Positions 18,083-25,635 of a DNA stretch of 64,000 nt are shown piece after piece. This stretch comes from Flavobacteriaceae bacterium MAR_2009_75. Lineage in GTDB: Bacteria > Bacteroidota > Bacteroidia > Flavobacteriales > Flavobacteriaceae. The notes under the pieces are model-generated. The model saw nothing but the letters and a program-made list of their open reading frames with translations, was not told the origin of the DNA and did not search any database. The position numbers and the translations under genes are program-made. The first letter of the stretch is position 1. The number at the start of each line of letters is the position of its first letter. Where the stretch lies: contig PHTZ01000001.1 in the NCBI GenBank assembly GCA_002813285.1, positions 1,014,501 through 1,078,500 on the forward strand, read 5' to 3'.

Positions 18083-19366
18083 CTATTTGTCGAATAAATT
18101 TAAAAGAACCCTCTTATCGTACTCGTTCTCAACATTTCTCTCAACCCCATCTTCTATGGCTTTTAATTCGAGTAGAACCGCATCAGCATCTTCTTGCGAA
18201 AGGTTTTGATGCTTAGAAATGAAGGTTAGCGCATTGACCAATTCGTACATCACCGTACTATCGTGTTTGGCGTACAGTCTTATAGGTTGAATAAGCACTC
18301 GCATAAGTTCTTTCGCAGGCACGTGATTTTTGATGATAATCAAATTTTGTTGATCGAAAGGCTCTGAACTTATCTTAGGAAACTGCATAAACAGCGCCAA
18401 TAAACTTCCGAGTTTTGTGACAGCATCAATAGCCGTTCCTGGATCGTTGATGCCGGGTGACATTGCTTTTACCGCAATTTCCATAAGTTTTATCATTCCG
18501 CCGATACCCTTATCACTCTCATGTCTATCAGAAGAAATCGTTAGGCAAAAAATCAGATTCTCTTTCTCTGTATCCGTTAGGCTCTCACGCACCTTAATTA
18601 CGGGGCTCCCCTGCCAAATATGTTCATTTAGATAAGGTATTATTTCTATCTGATTATCTTTATCCTTTAAATCATCATTCATCAAATCAGGATCAAAGCC
18701 ACGAAAATAACCGGTTTTCGATGCGTTGAGAACTATCCAGCCGTCTGTATCCACTAGTTGAAGCCCTACTTTTGAGCCCTGATCTTTTTCGAGTTCCTTA
18801 TTTAAGTAGTTCTCGCAATGTTCATAAATACCGTCTATAATATTATGTATATGAATTGCACTCGAAATACTATGAATGAAGTATACAAATAGCCCTATAC
18901 AAACTAAGCTAGCAAAAGCTGCCAGCATTGTCGATAGCCCCAATGCACTTGTTTTAATACCATAAGCCCCTAAAGAAATAAGCACTATAGTACAATATAA
19001 TAGGGTACCTATATAAAAAGCTAAAATCAGCTGGTGCCTTTTGTTGGAAATAAGACCCGGCAATAAACGCGGCGAAAAGTTAGAAGAGGCCTGGTTCAAG
19101 ACCACCATTACCATAGTGAAACTAAACACCGTAAGTGAAAGTATACCCCCTATAAAAGTCGAAAGCATAGACCTGGCCGTTTCGTAGTCTTCAATAAGTA
19201 AGAAAGGTATTTTTTCTTTTAAAACTTGAGTAATTTCAGAACTATCTAATTTGACAGTTATTATGGCCAGAAGTATAGATAAGATTGCGATTACTACGGG
19301 GTAGAACGCTATACTCTGAAGCACTTTTCGATAAGTGCGTTTTAAAACTTTTAAAATAGTTTTCAT
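18083..19366 (-). CDS. DUF2254 integral membrane protein
   Basis: A 427-residue inner-membrane protein of the DUF2254 family. Four transmembrane helices lie in the first half (about 20-38, 68-90, 113-135, 145-167). The family hallmark ISAAIHIHNIID-like segment follows (here SISSAIHIHNII). A large soluble C-terminal domain contains MSPGINDPGTAIDA, the most conserved part of the family. Function is unknown; it has been suspected to be a channel or transporter. It is divergent from the hemerythrin gene across 276 bp. Confidence 0.88.
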   Translation of the reverse strand: MKTILKVLKRTYRKVLQSIAFYPVVIAILSILLAIITVKLDSSEITQVLKEKIPFLLIEDYETARSMLSTFIGGILSLTVFSFTMVMVVLNQASSNFSPRLLPGLISNKRHQLILAFYIGTLLYCTIVLISLGAYGIKTSALGLSTMLAAFASLVCIGLFVYFIHSISSAIHIHNIIDGIYEHCENYLNKELEKDQGSKVGLQLVDTDGWIVLNASKTGYFRGFDPDLMNDDLKDKDNQIEIIPYLNEHIWQGSPVIKVRESLTDTEKENLIFCLTISSDRHESDKGIGGMIKLMEIAVKAMSPGINDPGTAIDAVTKLGSLLALFMQFPKISSEPFDQQNLIIIKNHVPAKELMRVLIQPIRLYAKHDSTVMYELVNALTFISKHQNLSQEDADAVLLELKAIEDGVERNVENEYDKRVLLNLFDK

Positions 19367-19522
19367 TTAAAGCGGATTGCCGACCAATATATATTATAAC
19401 TATAGCTTGTAGATGGTCTTATCGTGACAATTATTACCTTATTTGAAATCAGCTCATTGGCTCTTAAAATTTTACAGTCAACCTAATTTTGGATTGAGCA
19501 AAAACAAGCCGTATACCTTCTT

Positions 19523-19530
19523 TATTTTTG
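19523..19530 (+). promoter_or_regulatory. -7 box for the hemerythrin-topoisomerase genes
   Basis: TATTTTTG is a perfect TAnnTTTG match 112 bp before the hemerythrin start codon; no -33 TTG is found at ideal spacing. It would give a leader of roughly 105 nt. It is a chance-level match on its own, and plausible from its position. Confidence 0.35.
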
Positions 19531-19642
19531 ACCCGTTGATACAAAGCATTACAATTAGTTTGGTTGGTTGTTAGAGAATGGTTTCGGCGTACTACAATTG
19601 CCGGAGCCATTTTCATCTCACACCGTATTAAAAATTTGGCCC

Positions 19643-20077
19643 ATGAATATTTTTGAAGCACTAAGAAACGACCACGATATTCAGCGTGATTTGCTGGACA
19701 AATTGGTAGATACCTCTGGAGATTCTAAAACCAGAGATGAGGTTTTCAAAAAGCTAAGAACCGAACTAGAGGCTCACGCAGATGCCGAAGAAAGATATTT
19801 CTACAAGCCCCTGATAGACAGTGACAAGACTCAAGACAAGGCTAGGCATAGCATTGCTGAACATCATGAAATTGATGAACTTATCGAACAATTGGAAGAA
19901 ACCGACTATTCATCATCAGCTTGGTTAAAGATTGCCAAAGATTTACAGGAAAAGGTTGAGCATCATTTAGATGAAGAGGAGCATGAAGTGTTTCAAATGG
20001 CAGGTAAGGTGCTATCAGAAAAAAATAAAAAAAGTTTAGCCAAGGACTACGAAGACCACATGGCTAAAGAAAGATAA
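19643..20077 (+). CDS. hemerythrin-like HHE-domain protein
   Basis: A 144-residue four-helix bundle likely to bind a di-iron centre. The candidate ligands are in order: His11 (LRNDHDIQ), His45 and Glu49 (EAHADAEERYFY), His74/75 (AEHHEID), and the late EKVEHHLDEEEHEVF with HxxxE/HxxxD spacing. Such proteins sense or store O2/NO or protect against oxidative stress. The start at 19643 is preferred to 19568 because the HHE fold begins at MNIFEALRNDH. It lies 19 bp before the topoisomerase gene and is probably co-transcribed. Confidence 0.85.
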   Translation: MNIFEALRNDHDIQRDLLDKLVDTSGDSKTRDEVFKKLRTELEAHADAEERYFYKPLIDSDKTQDKARHSIAEHHEIDELIEQLEETDYSSSAWLKIAKDLQEKVEHHLDEEEHEVFQMAGKVLSEKNKKSLAKDYEDHMAKER

Positions 20078-20096
20078 TTAAGATATTCCCCCTTAG

Positions 20097-21188
20097 ATGG
20101 CCGTAAAAACTATCGATAAAAAACTGTTACAGCAGTTGATAGATTCCCCCGAGACGGCTATTGAGCATTTAGATTTAGTTTACGTTACCGATAAGCAATT
20201 ATCGATTACCAGAAAGAAACAAAAAGAAGGTTTCGCTTACCTCTCCCCTTCTGGGCCCCTTACCAAAAAGCAGCATTTAGAACGTATCAATAAATTAGTT
20301 ATTCCACCCGCTTGGCAAGAAGTACGAATTACCCACTTACCCAACGGGCATCTACAAGCTATAGGCAAAGACCTTAAGCAACGCAAACAATATCGATACC
20401 ACAGTTTATGGTCAAAAGTTCGTAACCAGACCAAGTTTTATCGCATGGGTATGTTCGGTGAGGCCCTACCCCTAATCAGAAAGCAAGTAGATAACGATAT
20501 TCAACAAAAGGGATGGCCAAAAAGCAAGGTTATGGCCTTAATCGTAAAACTAATGGAGGAAACCCATATTCGTATTGGCAACGAACAATATGCCCGACGC
20601 AATAAATCGTATGGATTAACCACCTTGCGCAAAAAACATGTCGATATTTTCAAAGACAATATCAAGTTTCATTTTACCGGTAAAAAGGGTAAGGAACATA
20701 ATATTACCCTTCGCAATAAAAAACTCATCAATCTTGTTAGCAAATGTGAAGAAATACCGGGGTGGGAACTTTTTAAATTTTATGATTCGAATGGCGAAAA
20801 GCAAGATATAGATAGTGATATGGTCAATGAATATATTAGAAGAATTAGTGGCCATTCGTATACTGCCAAAGATTTTAGAACCTGGGCGGCATCCGTGGTA
20901 TTCTTCGATACTTTGATGGATATAGGTACTACCTCAGATGAAACCGAAAATCATAAAAATATACTTACCGCCTTTGATGCTGCCGCAAAGGCATTGGGCA
21001 ATACCAGAAACGTGTGCAGAAAATATTATGTGCACCCACTGATCGTAATGTCATATAAAGACGGTACTCTGACCAAAGTTTTTGAAAAGGCCGATGATTT
21101 TGAAAGCGACGATTACTTCACTGCTTCTGAGAAAGCAATTTTTGAGAAAATAAAAAATTTTAATCCGCTTACGGCATTGCAGGTATAA
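20097..21188 (+). CDS. DNA topoisomerase IB (poxvirus type)
   Basis: A 363-residue type IB topoisomerase, which relaxes supercoils through a 3'-phosphotyrosine. Residues about 25-95 form the N-terminal domain (FAYLSPSGPLTKKQHLERINKLVIPPAWQEV in two family blocks). The catalytic domain contains HIRIGNEQYARRNKSYGLTTLRKKH (quoted in part: RIGNEQYARRNKSYGLTTLR), the lysine loop GKKGKEH, ISGHSYTAKDFRTWAAS and the nucleophile, most likely Tyr311 in RKYYVHP. Bacterial copies are frequently clustered with stress genes, as here. It is convergent with the HVA1 gene, whose stop codon begins at the very next base. Confidence 0.93.
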   Translation: MAVKTIDKKLLQQLIDSPETAIEHLDLVYVTDKQLSITRKKQKEGFAYLSPSGPLTKKQHLERINKLVIPPAWQEVRITHLPNGHLQAIGKDLKQRKQYRYHSLWSKVRNQTKFYRMGMFGEALPLIRKQVDNDIQQKGWPKSKVMALIVKLMEETHIRIGNEQYARRNKSYGLTTLRKKHVDIFKDNIKFHFTGKKGKEHNITLRNKKLINLVSKCEEIPGWELFKFYDSNGEKQDIDSDMVNEYIRRISGHSYTAKDFRTWAASVVFFDTLMDIGTTSDETENHKNILTAFDAAAKALGNTRNVCRKYYVHPLIVMSYKDGTLTKVFEKADDFESDDYFTASEKAIFEKIKNFNPLTALQV

Positions 21189-21401
21189 TTAGTCTACGCG
21201 CTCAACTTCACTCTCACTTTTTAAGACATAATCACCGTCATCTTGTTTTATATATAGCGCTTTATTACCGTCTTCTCCTTTTCGGGTTACTTTATTGCCT
21301 TTAATCGTTTTTGATATTTCTTTCGAATAAGATTCTTCAACTTTTCCTTGAGCGGTACCACTACCCCATTTCCATTTTACTATACTACCTTCTTTGATCA
21401 T
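21189..21401 (-). CDS. HVA1-type TUDOR-domain (DUF2945) protein
   Basis: A 70-residue small beta-barrel protein. The family pattern is clear: GSIVKWKWGSGTAQGKV at the N-terminus, followed by KGNKVTRKGEDGNKALYI and a C-terminal YVLKSESEVE. The fold resembles a TUDOR/SH3 barrel; the biochemical role is unknown. The start at 21401 (MIKEGS) is chosen rather than 21422. Its stop codon abuts that of the topoisomerase gene (21186-21188), so the two convergent genes have no spacer and their transcripts must overlap. Confidence 0.8.
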   Translation of the reverse strand: MIKEGSIVKWKWGSGTAQGKVEESYSKEISKTIKGNKVTRKGEDGNKALYIKQDDGDYVLKSESEVERVD

Positions 21402-21639
21402 AACACAATTTTTTATAGGCAAATTCAGTAAAAATTACACTAATTAAGTACCCTATTAACTCTGATGTTAGCTTTAAAGCTTCTATGGCAAAGGCATCAA
21501 TTCTTTTCGTTATCGAACAAATGAAGCAGACCTGTGTTATTTAAATTTGAGTAGACAAATGGGTTGGAATGCGGCATACCACCCCTAAATGAAATGATTA
21601 GCTTAAACTGATGCCGTTAATTTTAAATATACTTTAATA

Positions 21640-22086
21640 ATGACATATACAGAAAAAGTTGGAGAAAAATTAAACGTTCTGTTAGAACGAACATATGATG
21701 CCGAAAGAGGTTTTAAAAAGGCCGCTGAGAATGTTGAAAATGAAAATCTAAAAGGATATTTTCAAAAGAAAGCTCAGGAACGATATGATTTCGGACATGA
21801 ACTAAAAACCGAAATAAAGCAATTTGCTCAAGAAATTGACAAGGGTGATAGTTTCGCCAGTAAGGCTCACCGTTCTTGGATGGATATTAAAAACTTTTTC
21901 GCGGCAAATTCTGAAGAAGCAATGTTAGAAGAGGCGATTAAAGGTGAAAAAGCCGCCATCGATGAGTATCAAGATGTTTTAGACGAAACAAACTTACCGC
22001 CAAGTACAGAGACTTTGCTAACACAGCAGAAAAATAAAATTGCTAGCGGTCTCACTAACATTAAAAAATTAGAAGATATCGCATAA
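21640..22086 (+). CDS. DUF2383 (PA2169-type) four-helix-bundle protein
   Basis: A 148-residue ferritin-like/four-helix-bundle protein. Family features are the DAERGFKKAAENVENENLK segment with aligned Glu residues, YFQKKAQERYDFGHELK in helix 2, and AIKGEKAAIDEYQDVL in helix 3. Glu/His spacing resembles metal-binding bundles, but metal binding is not established. It sits alone between HVA1 and DUF1328 and is followed directly by a strong terminator. Related proteins elsewhere are induced in general stress and stationary phase; that role is inferred here. Confidence 0.85.
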   Translation: MTYTEKVGEKLNVLLERTYDAERGFKKAAENVENENLKGYFQKKAQERYDFGHELKTEIKQFAQEIDKGDSFASKAHRSWMDIKNFFAANSEEAMLEEAIKGEKAAIDEYQDVLDETNLPPSTETLLTQQKNKIASGLTNIKKLEDIA

Positions 22087-22104
22087 ATACAATGCGTTTT
22101 CTAG

Positions 22105-22137
22105 AAAAAGCATCGGTAAATACCGATGCTTTTTTTG
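22105..22137 (+). terminator. rho-independent terminator of the DUF2383 gene
   Basis: Stem AAAAAGCATCGGTA / TACCGATGCTTTTT with an AA loop and a seven-T run, 18 bp after the stop codon. Confidence 0.92.
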
Positions 22138-22378
22138 CTATACCCGGAAAGAAGCTTGATATTTAATTGAATCATAGAAGCAATTCAAACCCTTATAAAA
22201 CAACCCATTATCAAATGGTAAATCTTTAAAAAAAGAACAGAAGAGTACTTTAGATGCATCAATTTTGAATTGGATACGGTCAAACGCAACAACTAGATTT
22301 TCGCAATTTTACATCATACCAATAAGGAAAACCATAGGGGTATACATAAAATATATATTAACCTAAAACAAATAAATT

Positions 22379-22540
22379 ATGTTACGTTGGACAGTTATTT
22401 TCGTCATTTTGGCTATAGTAGCCGCAGTATTCGGTTTTGGTGGTATTGCCGCTGGTGCTGCTAGTATCGCAAAAATACTATTCTTTATATTTCTAGTATT
22501 ATTCGTGATTTCCCTATTTATGGGCAGAAAAAAAATATAA
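22379..22540 (+). CDS. DUF1328 small membrane protein
   Basis: A 53-residue hydrophobic protein (starts [19 protein letters not shown], ends LFMGRKKI). It has two transmembrane segments around a glycine/alanine-rich turn ([18 protein letters not shown]), exactly the DUF1328/YtjA pattern. The family is common in stress-induced gene sets; function unknown. The small lipoprotein gene starts 46 bp downstream and is probably on the same transcript. Confidence 0.85.
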   Translation: MLRWTVIFVILAIVAAVFGFGGIAAGAASIAKILFFIFLVLFVISLFMGRKKI

Positions 22541-22586
22541 ACAGACACTTATTTTATACTAATATTAATCTTTAAAATATATTAAA

Positions 22587-22778
22587 ATGAAAAAATCAGC
22601 ATATTATTTTTTAACCATGTTTGCCCTAGTATTCTCACTAAGTGCTTTTAACAGTTGTAGAGAAGAAAAATCTACTGGAGAAAAAATGGAAGATACCATG
22701 GATGAAGTCGGAGATGACATTGAAGAAGGAGCAGAAGACATGCAGGATGAAGTGGAAGATGCCGTTGACGATAACTAG
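22587..22778 (+). CDS. small acidic lipoprotein
   Basis: A 63-residue protein with a signal peptide (MKKSAYYFLTMFALVFSLSA) and a likely lipidation Cys at residue 24 (AFNSC). The mature part is almost entirely Glu/Asp/Met (GEKMEDTMDEVGDDIEEGAE), probably one amphipathic acidic helix. No function is known. It follows DUF1328 by 46 bp and precedes a hairpin terminator. Confidence 0.7.
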   Translation: MKKSAYYFLTMFALVFSLSAFNSCREEKSTGEKMEDTMDEVGDDIEEGAEDMQDEVEDAVDDN

Positions 22779-22810
22779 AACAAGTCTAGTTTCGATATAA
22801 ATATTTAATT

Positions 22811-22852
22811 ACAAAACGGATTTTTCATATTTGAAGAGTCCGTTTTGTGATT
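22811..22852 (+). terminator. hairpin terminator after the acidic lipoprotein gene
   Basis: A 10-bp stem ACAAAACGGA / TCCGTTTTGT with an 18-nt loop and a following GATTTT. The large loop makes it weaker than the other terminators in the region. Confidence 0.6.
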
Positions 22853-22874
22853 TTAAAACTTAAAAAATAAAACC

Positions 22875-23194
22875 ATGGAAAATTACGCAAAACATGAAAA
22901 AGATATAATACGAAAGTTTGAGGCTAAAGGTTATAGTCAAAATTTTCGTTTCGACTCTGGAAAACTAGTCGATACTGAAAGTAAACAAAGCTATGCCCCC
23001 AGGACATCAAGGTTGTTGAAGAGCATCGTTACGAAGGTATGAGTAACCCCTCAGATCTTTCAATTCTATACGTTATAGAAACCACTGACCAAACCAAAGG
23101 AATTTTTCTAATGGCCTACGGCCCTAATGCAGATGTCGAGACTGCTGAATTCTTTAAAGAAATTCCTAAAGAAAATTTTGTTGAGAACGAATAG
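22875..23194 (+). pseudogene. frameshifted PRPP-synthetase-like small protein
   Basis: The frame from ATG 22875 (MENYAKHEKDIIRKFEAKGY) runs to residue 42 (KQSYAP). The rest of the family pattern then continues in the -1-shifted frame: DIKVVEEHRYEGMSNPSD, LSILYVIET, then GIFLMAYGPNAD to the stop at 23192-23194. The junction is a run of five C at 22996-23000; one more C would restore a 106-residue protein, the usual size of this Bacteroidota family (often labelled phosphoribosylpyrophosphate synthetase without proof). As written, translation would stop at 23040-23042 after 55 residues. It may be a true loss, a sequencing error in the homopolymer, or a slippage site. Confidence 0.75.
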
Positions 23195-23218
23195 CAATCT
23201 CACAACTGTTATAATATG

Positions 23219-23262
23219 AAAGGCCAGCCCATAATTATATAATTGTGGGCTGGCCTTTTTTA
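23219..23262 (+). terminator. rho-independent terminator after the frameshifted gene
   Basis: Stem AAAGGCCAGCCCA / TGGGCTGGCCTTT followed by six T in total; the loop region TAATTATATAATT is itself palindromic and can extend the stem. Confidence 0.9.
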
Positions 23263-23282
23263 ATCAAATGAGCAAGTCGAAT

Positions 23283-23522
23283 CTAGTGATTGCGAAGTGC
23301 CGATATCAATTCTTCTTTGTTCATTTTAGACCGGCCAGGTATACCAATATCTTTGGCCTGTTGGTATAGCTCGTCTTTTGTTCGCTCTTCATATGGCTTT
23401 GCCTTACCCCCTTTTGTTCCCGAATTATCGGTATTCGCAATACGCGCCGACTTTTCTTGACTATAGCCCTTTTCTCTTAGGGCTTCGTATTGTTCTTCGT
23501 TTTTTATACTCGGTCTATCCAT
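23283..23522 (-). CDS. small SAP/Rho-N-like protein (DUF7218-like)
   Basis: A 79-residue basic protein. The N-terminal part reads like a helix-turn motif (NEEQYEALREKGYSQEKSAR, then IANT), followed by a Gly/Lys linker (GTKGGKAKPYEE). The C-terminal part is a SAP/Rho-N-type helix-extended-helix (TKDELYQQAKDIGIPGRSKM, then NKEELISALR), which usually binds nucleic acid. Such proteins are common near stress genes in Bacteroidota and Proteobacteria. It is convergent with the frameshifted gene across its terminator. Confidence 0.75.
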   Translation of the reverse strand: MDRPSIKNEEQYEALREKGYSQEKSARIANTDNSGTKGGKAKPYEERTKDELYQQAKDIGIPGRSKMNKEELISALRNH

Positions 23523-23535
23523 AGTAATACTAATT

Positions 23536-23580
23536 TAAAAAACCGCAACTTAGATATAAAGAGTATCAAGTTGCGGTTCT
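23536..23580 (-). terminator. terminator of the SDR gene
   Basis: On the minus strand the stem AACCGCAACTT / AAGTTGCGGTT (16-nt loop) is followed by TTTTTT, 24 bp after the SDR stop codon. It separates that gene from the SAP-like gene. Confidence 0.8.
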
Positions 23581-23603
23581 AGAATGAAATTAATTATCAG
23601 ATT

Positions 23604-24344
23604 TTATTGCTGCTCAGTAGGCATTATATACACATCGTTGATGTTCGCCCTTTGCGGTTGACTCAGCGCATAGCTAATAGCCTCTGCGATATCTTCAGCT
23701 TCCAAAGGAGTCATTTTCTTCATTTCAGATAAATTTTCTTTTATATCTTCATCTGTAATAGTATCCATCAATTCCGTATCAACCATACCTGGTTCAATTG
23801 AAGTAACATTAATACCGTATTTTGGAGCTAGTTCTTGACGCAGACCTTCAGAAAACATTTTCACTGCCGCTTTTGTCGCGCAATAAACAGATCCCCCTGG
23901 AAAATATCGATGTGCCGCACTTGAGGAAATGTTTATGATATGACCTGACTTTTGGTCCATCATTGTAGGCAAGACAGCAGCAACACCTTTCAATACGCCC
24001 TTAATATTAACATCGACCATAGTTTCCCATTCATCAGTTTTTAATTTTTTGATGTATGACAACGGCATGATCCCGGCATTATTTACAATAGCATCTATTC
24101 TTCCAAATTTTGAAAGCGCATTTTCAGTTAATGCCTTAAAATCATCTTTCTTGGTTACATCAGCGGTTATAGCCAAGGCCACGCCACCGCTTTCTTCGAT
24201 TTTCTCTTTGATTTCATTTAATCGTTCTTCTCTTCGAGCCGTCAATACTACCTTAGCGCCCAAGGCCGCCAATTTGATTGCGGTCGCTTCGCCAATACCA
24301 CTTGATGCTCCTGTTATTATTACTACTTTATTTTCTAAATCCAT
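23604..24344 (-). CDS. short-chain dehydrogenase/reductase
   Basis: A 246-residue classical SDR. NAD(P) binding is shown by TGASSGIG (residues 10-17) and the NNAG motif. The catalytic elements are INISSSAA (Ser) and YCATK (Tyr-x3-Lys). An Arg-Arg pair after strand 2 (TARREERL) favours NADP. The closest general type is the YdfG/serine-dehydrogenase-like clade; the substrate cannot be predicted. It is transcribed alone, divergent from the AraC-response regulator-kinase operon. Confidence 0.9.
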   Translation of the reverse strand: MDLENKVVIITGASSGIGEATAIKLAALGAKVVLTARREERLNEIKEKIEESGGVALAITADVTKKDDFKALTENALSKFGRIDAIVNNAGIMPLSYIKKLKTDEWETMVDVNIKGVLKGVAAVLPTMMDQKSGHIINISSSAAHRYFPGGSVYCATKAAVKMFSEGLRQELAPKYGINVTSIEPGMVDTELMDTITDEDIKENLSEMKKMTPLEAEDIAEAISYALSQPQRANINDVYIMPTEQQ

Positions 24345-24575
24345 TTAAATAATTTTTAATAATTAGCATTATTTTAAATTTAGGTCTCATTGATTCGACT
24401 TGTTAACTGATTTAAAAATAATATTGATGCCATAGTGCATAGCTAAATAAAAAGGTATTTTGAAGTGTAAATCAACTATTTTTAACGTCGTCGTATTCAA
24501 TCTAGATTCAATAAAAATCAGGGATATCGTTAGACAATTAAGTGAAAGTGTCACTAATTCATTGTTTTATATTTC

Positions 24576-24583
24576 TATCTTTG
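24576..24583 (+). promoter_or_regulatory. -7 box of the AraC-response regulator-kinase operon
   Basis: TATCTTTG, a perfect TAnnTTTG match 32 bp before the AraC start codon, giving a leader of about 25 nt. No -33 TTG lies at ideal spacing. Confidence 0.5.
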
Positions 24584-24615
24584 ACAGTTAGGTCTTTGAT
24601 ACTTTATTTTGTTAC

Positions 24616-25167
24616 ATGAAATTTCGCCTAAACTACACCCCTAGTGAACTGATTCAAAAGGTGGTAGCTGAACAATTAAGTAAAATAGGAGTCTCTTTTT
24701 CTTTTAACGAATTAGGGCAATTAGTTTTAGATGGTGAAATTTCTGGTGATTTAATGGTACAAATGACCGAGAGGTTGAGAAAACTTGGCATTACGTTGTC
24801 AGAGACCGGCATGAACAGTATCGTTGGTGATATTAAGAGTGCCATCGAAGAATTGGTTTATTCCGAAGACATACGTAAAACGACAATTTCCGTTTATCTG
24901 TCAAACAAATTAGGATATTCGTATTCGTACTTATCCAATCTGTTTTCAGAAGAAACGTATACCTCGATTGAGAATTTTATTATATTGCGGAAAATCGAAT
25001 ACACCAAACGCCTAATTCTCGAAGAAGACATGAGTCTCACCGAGATTGCATATAAATTAGATTATAGTAGTGTTGCCCATTTATCTGGACAATTTAAGAA
25101 AGTAACTGGGTTAACGCCCACAACTTTTTTAAGAATATTACAAAGAAGAAAAACCAAGAACACTTAA
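24616..25167 (+). CDS. AraC-type helix-turn-helix protein, short form
   Basis: A 183-residue protein. The first 80 residues hold no recognised sensor domain, and the rest is an AraC/XylS two-helix DNA-binding domain (VYLSNKLGYSYSYLSNLF and MSLTEIAYKLDYSSVAHLSG). The form is common in Flavobacteriia, where it precedes a stand-alone receiver gene. The receiver gene follows 12 bp later and the kinase 9 bp after that, so the three are one operon. The protein is probably the output of that signalling chain, with no covalent receiver of its own. Confidence 0.82.
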   Translation: MKFRLNYTPSELIQKVVAEQLSKIGVSFSFNELGQLVLDGEISGDLMVQMTERLRKLGITLSETGMNSIVGDIKSAIEELVYSEDIRKTTISVYLSNKLGYSYSYLSNLFSEETYTSIENFIILRKIEYTKRLILEEDMSLTEIAYKLDYSSVAHLSGQFKKVTGLTPTTFLRILQRRKTKNT

Positions 25168-25179
25168 AAGAATACCCAT

Positions 25180-25626
25180 ATGAGTACTAAACCCATGAAG
25201 GTGGTGCTTGTAGACGACGACGAAGACGATAGAATGTTCTTTGCCGATGCCTTACAGGAAATTGAATTGGAAACCGACCTACAGGAATTTCACAACGGAC
25301 AAGAACTGTTGAATTTTTTAAACGATTCAAATCTCGACCATCCACAACTCATATTCTTGGATTTGAATATGCCCGTTATGAATGGTTTCGAATGTTTAAA
25401 GAAAATTCGTACCAACCCGAAATTAAAAGATTTAGTAGTCGCTATTTACTCGACTTCATCTTCAGAAAGAGATATTGAGGAAACTTTCGTAAATGGCGCT
25501 AACATTTATATCAACAAACCCAACAAATTTGAAGAGTTAAAAAAGACTATTGCCCAAGTCGTTAAACGAAATTGGCAGTATGAAGAAAATGAAATGGACA
25601 AAACTAATTTTTTGTTCAGAATATAA
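25180..25626 (+). CDS. stand-alone response regulator receiver (Rcp1-like)
   Basis: A 148-residue single CheY-like domain. The acidic pocket is Asp12-Asp14 (LVDDDEDD), the phospho-acceptor is Asp61 (FLDLNMP), the switch Ser/Thr is in YSTSS, and the conserved Lys is in NKPNKFEE. There is no output domain; such Rcp1-type receivers relay phosphate or bind partner proteins. It sits between the AraC protein and the PAS kinase. Confidence 0.9.
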   Translation: MSTKPMKVVLVDDDEDDRMFFADALQEIELETDLQEFHNGQELLNFLNDSNLDHPQLIFLDLNMPVMNGFECLKKIRTNPKLKDLVVAIYSTSSSERDIEETFVNGANIYINKPNKFEELKKTIAQVVKRNWQYEENEMDKTNFLFRI

Positions 25627-25635
25627 TTTAAATAC

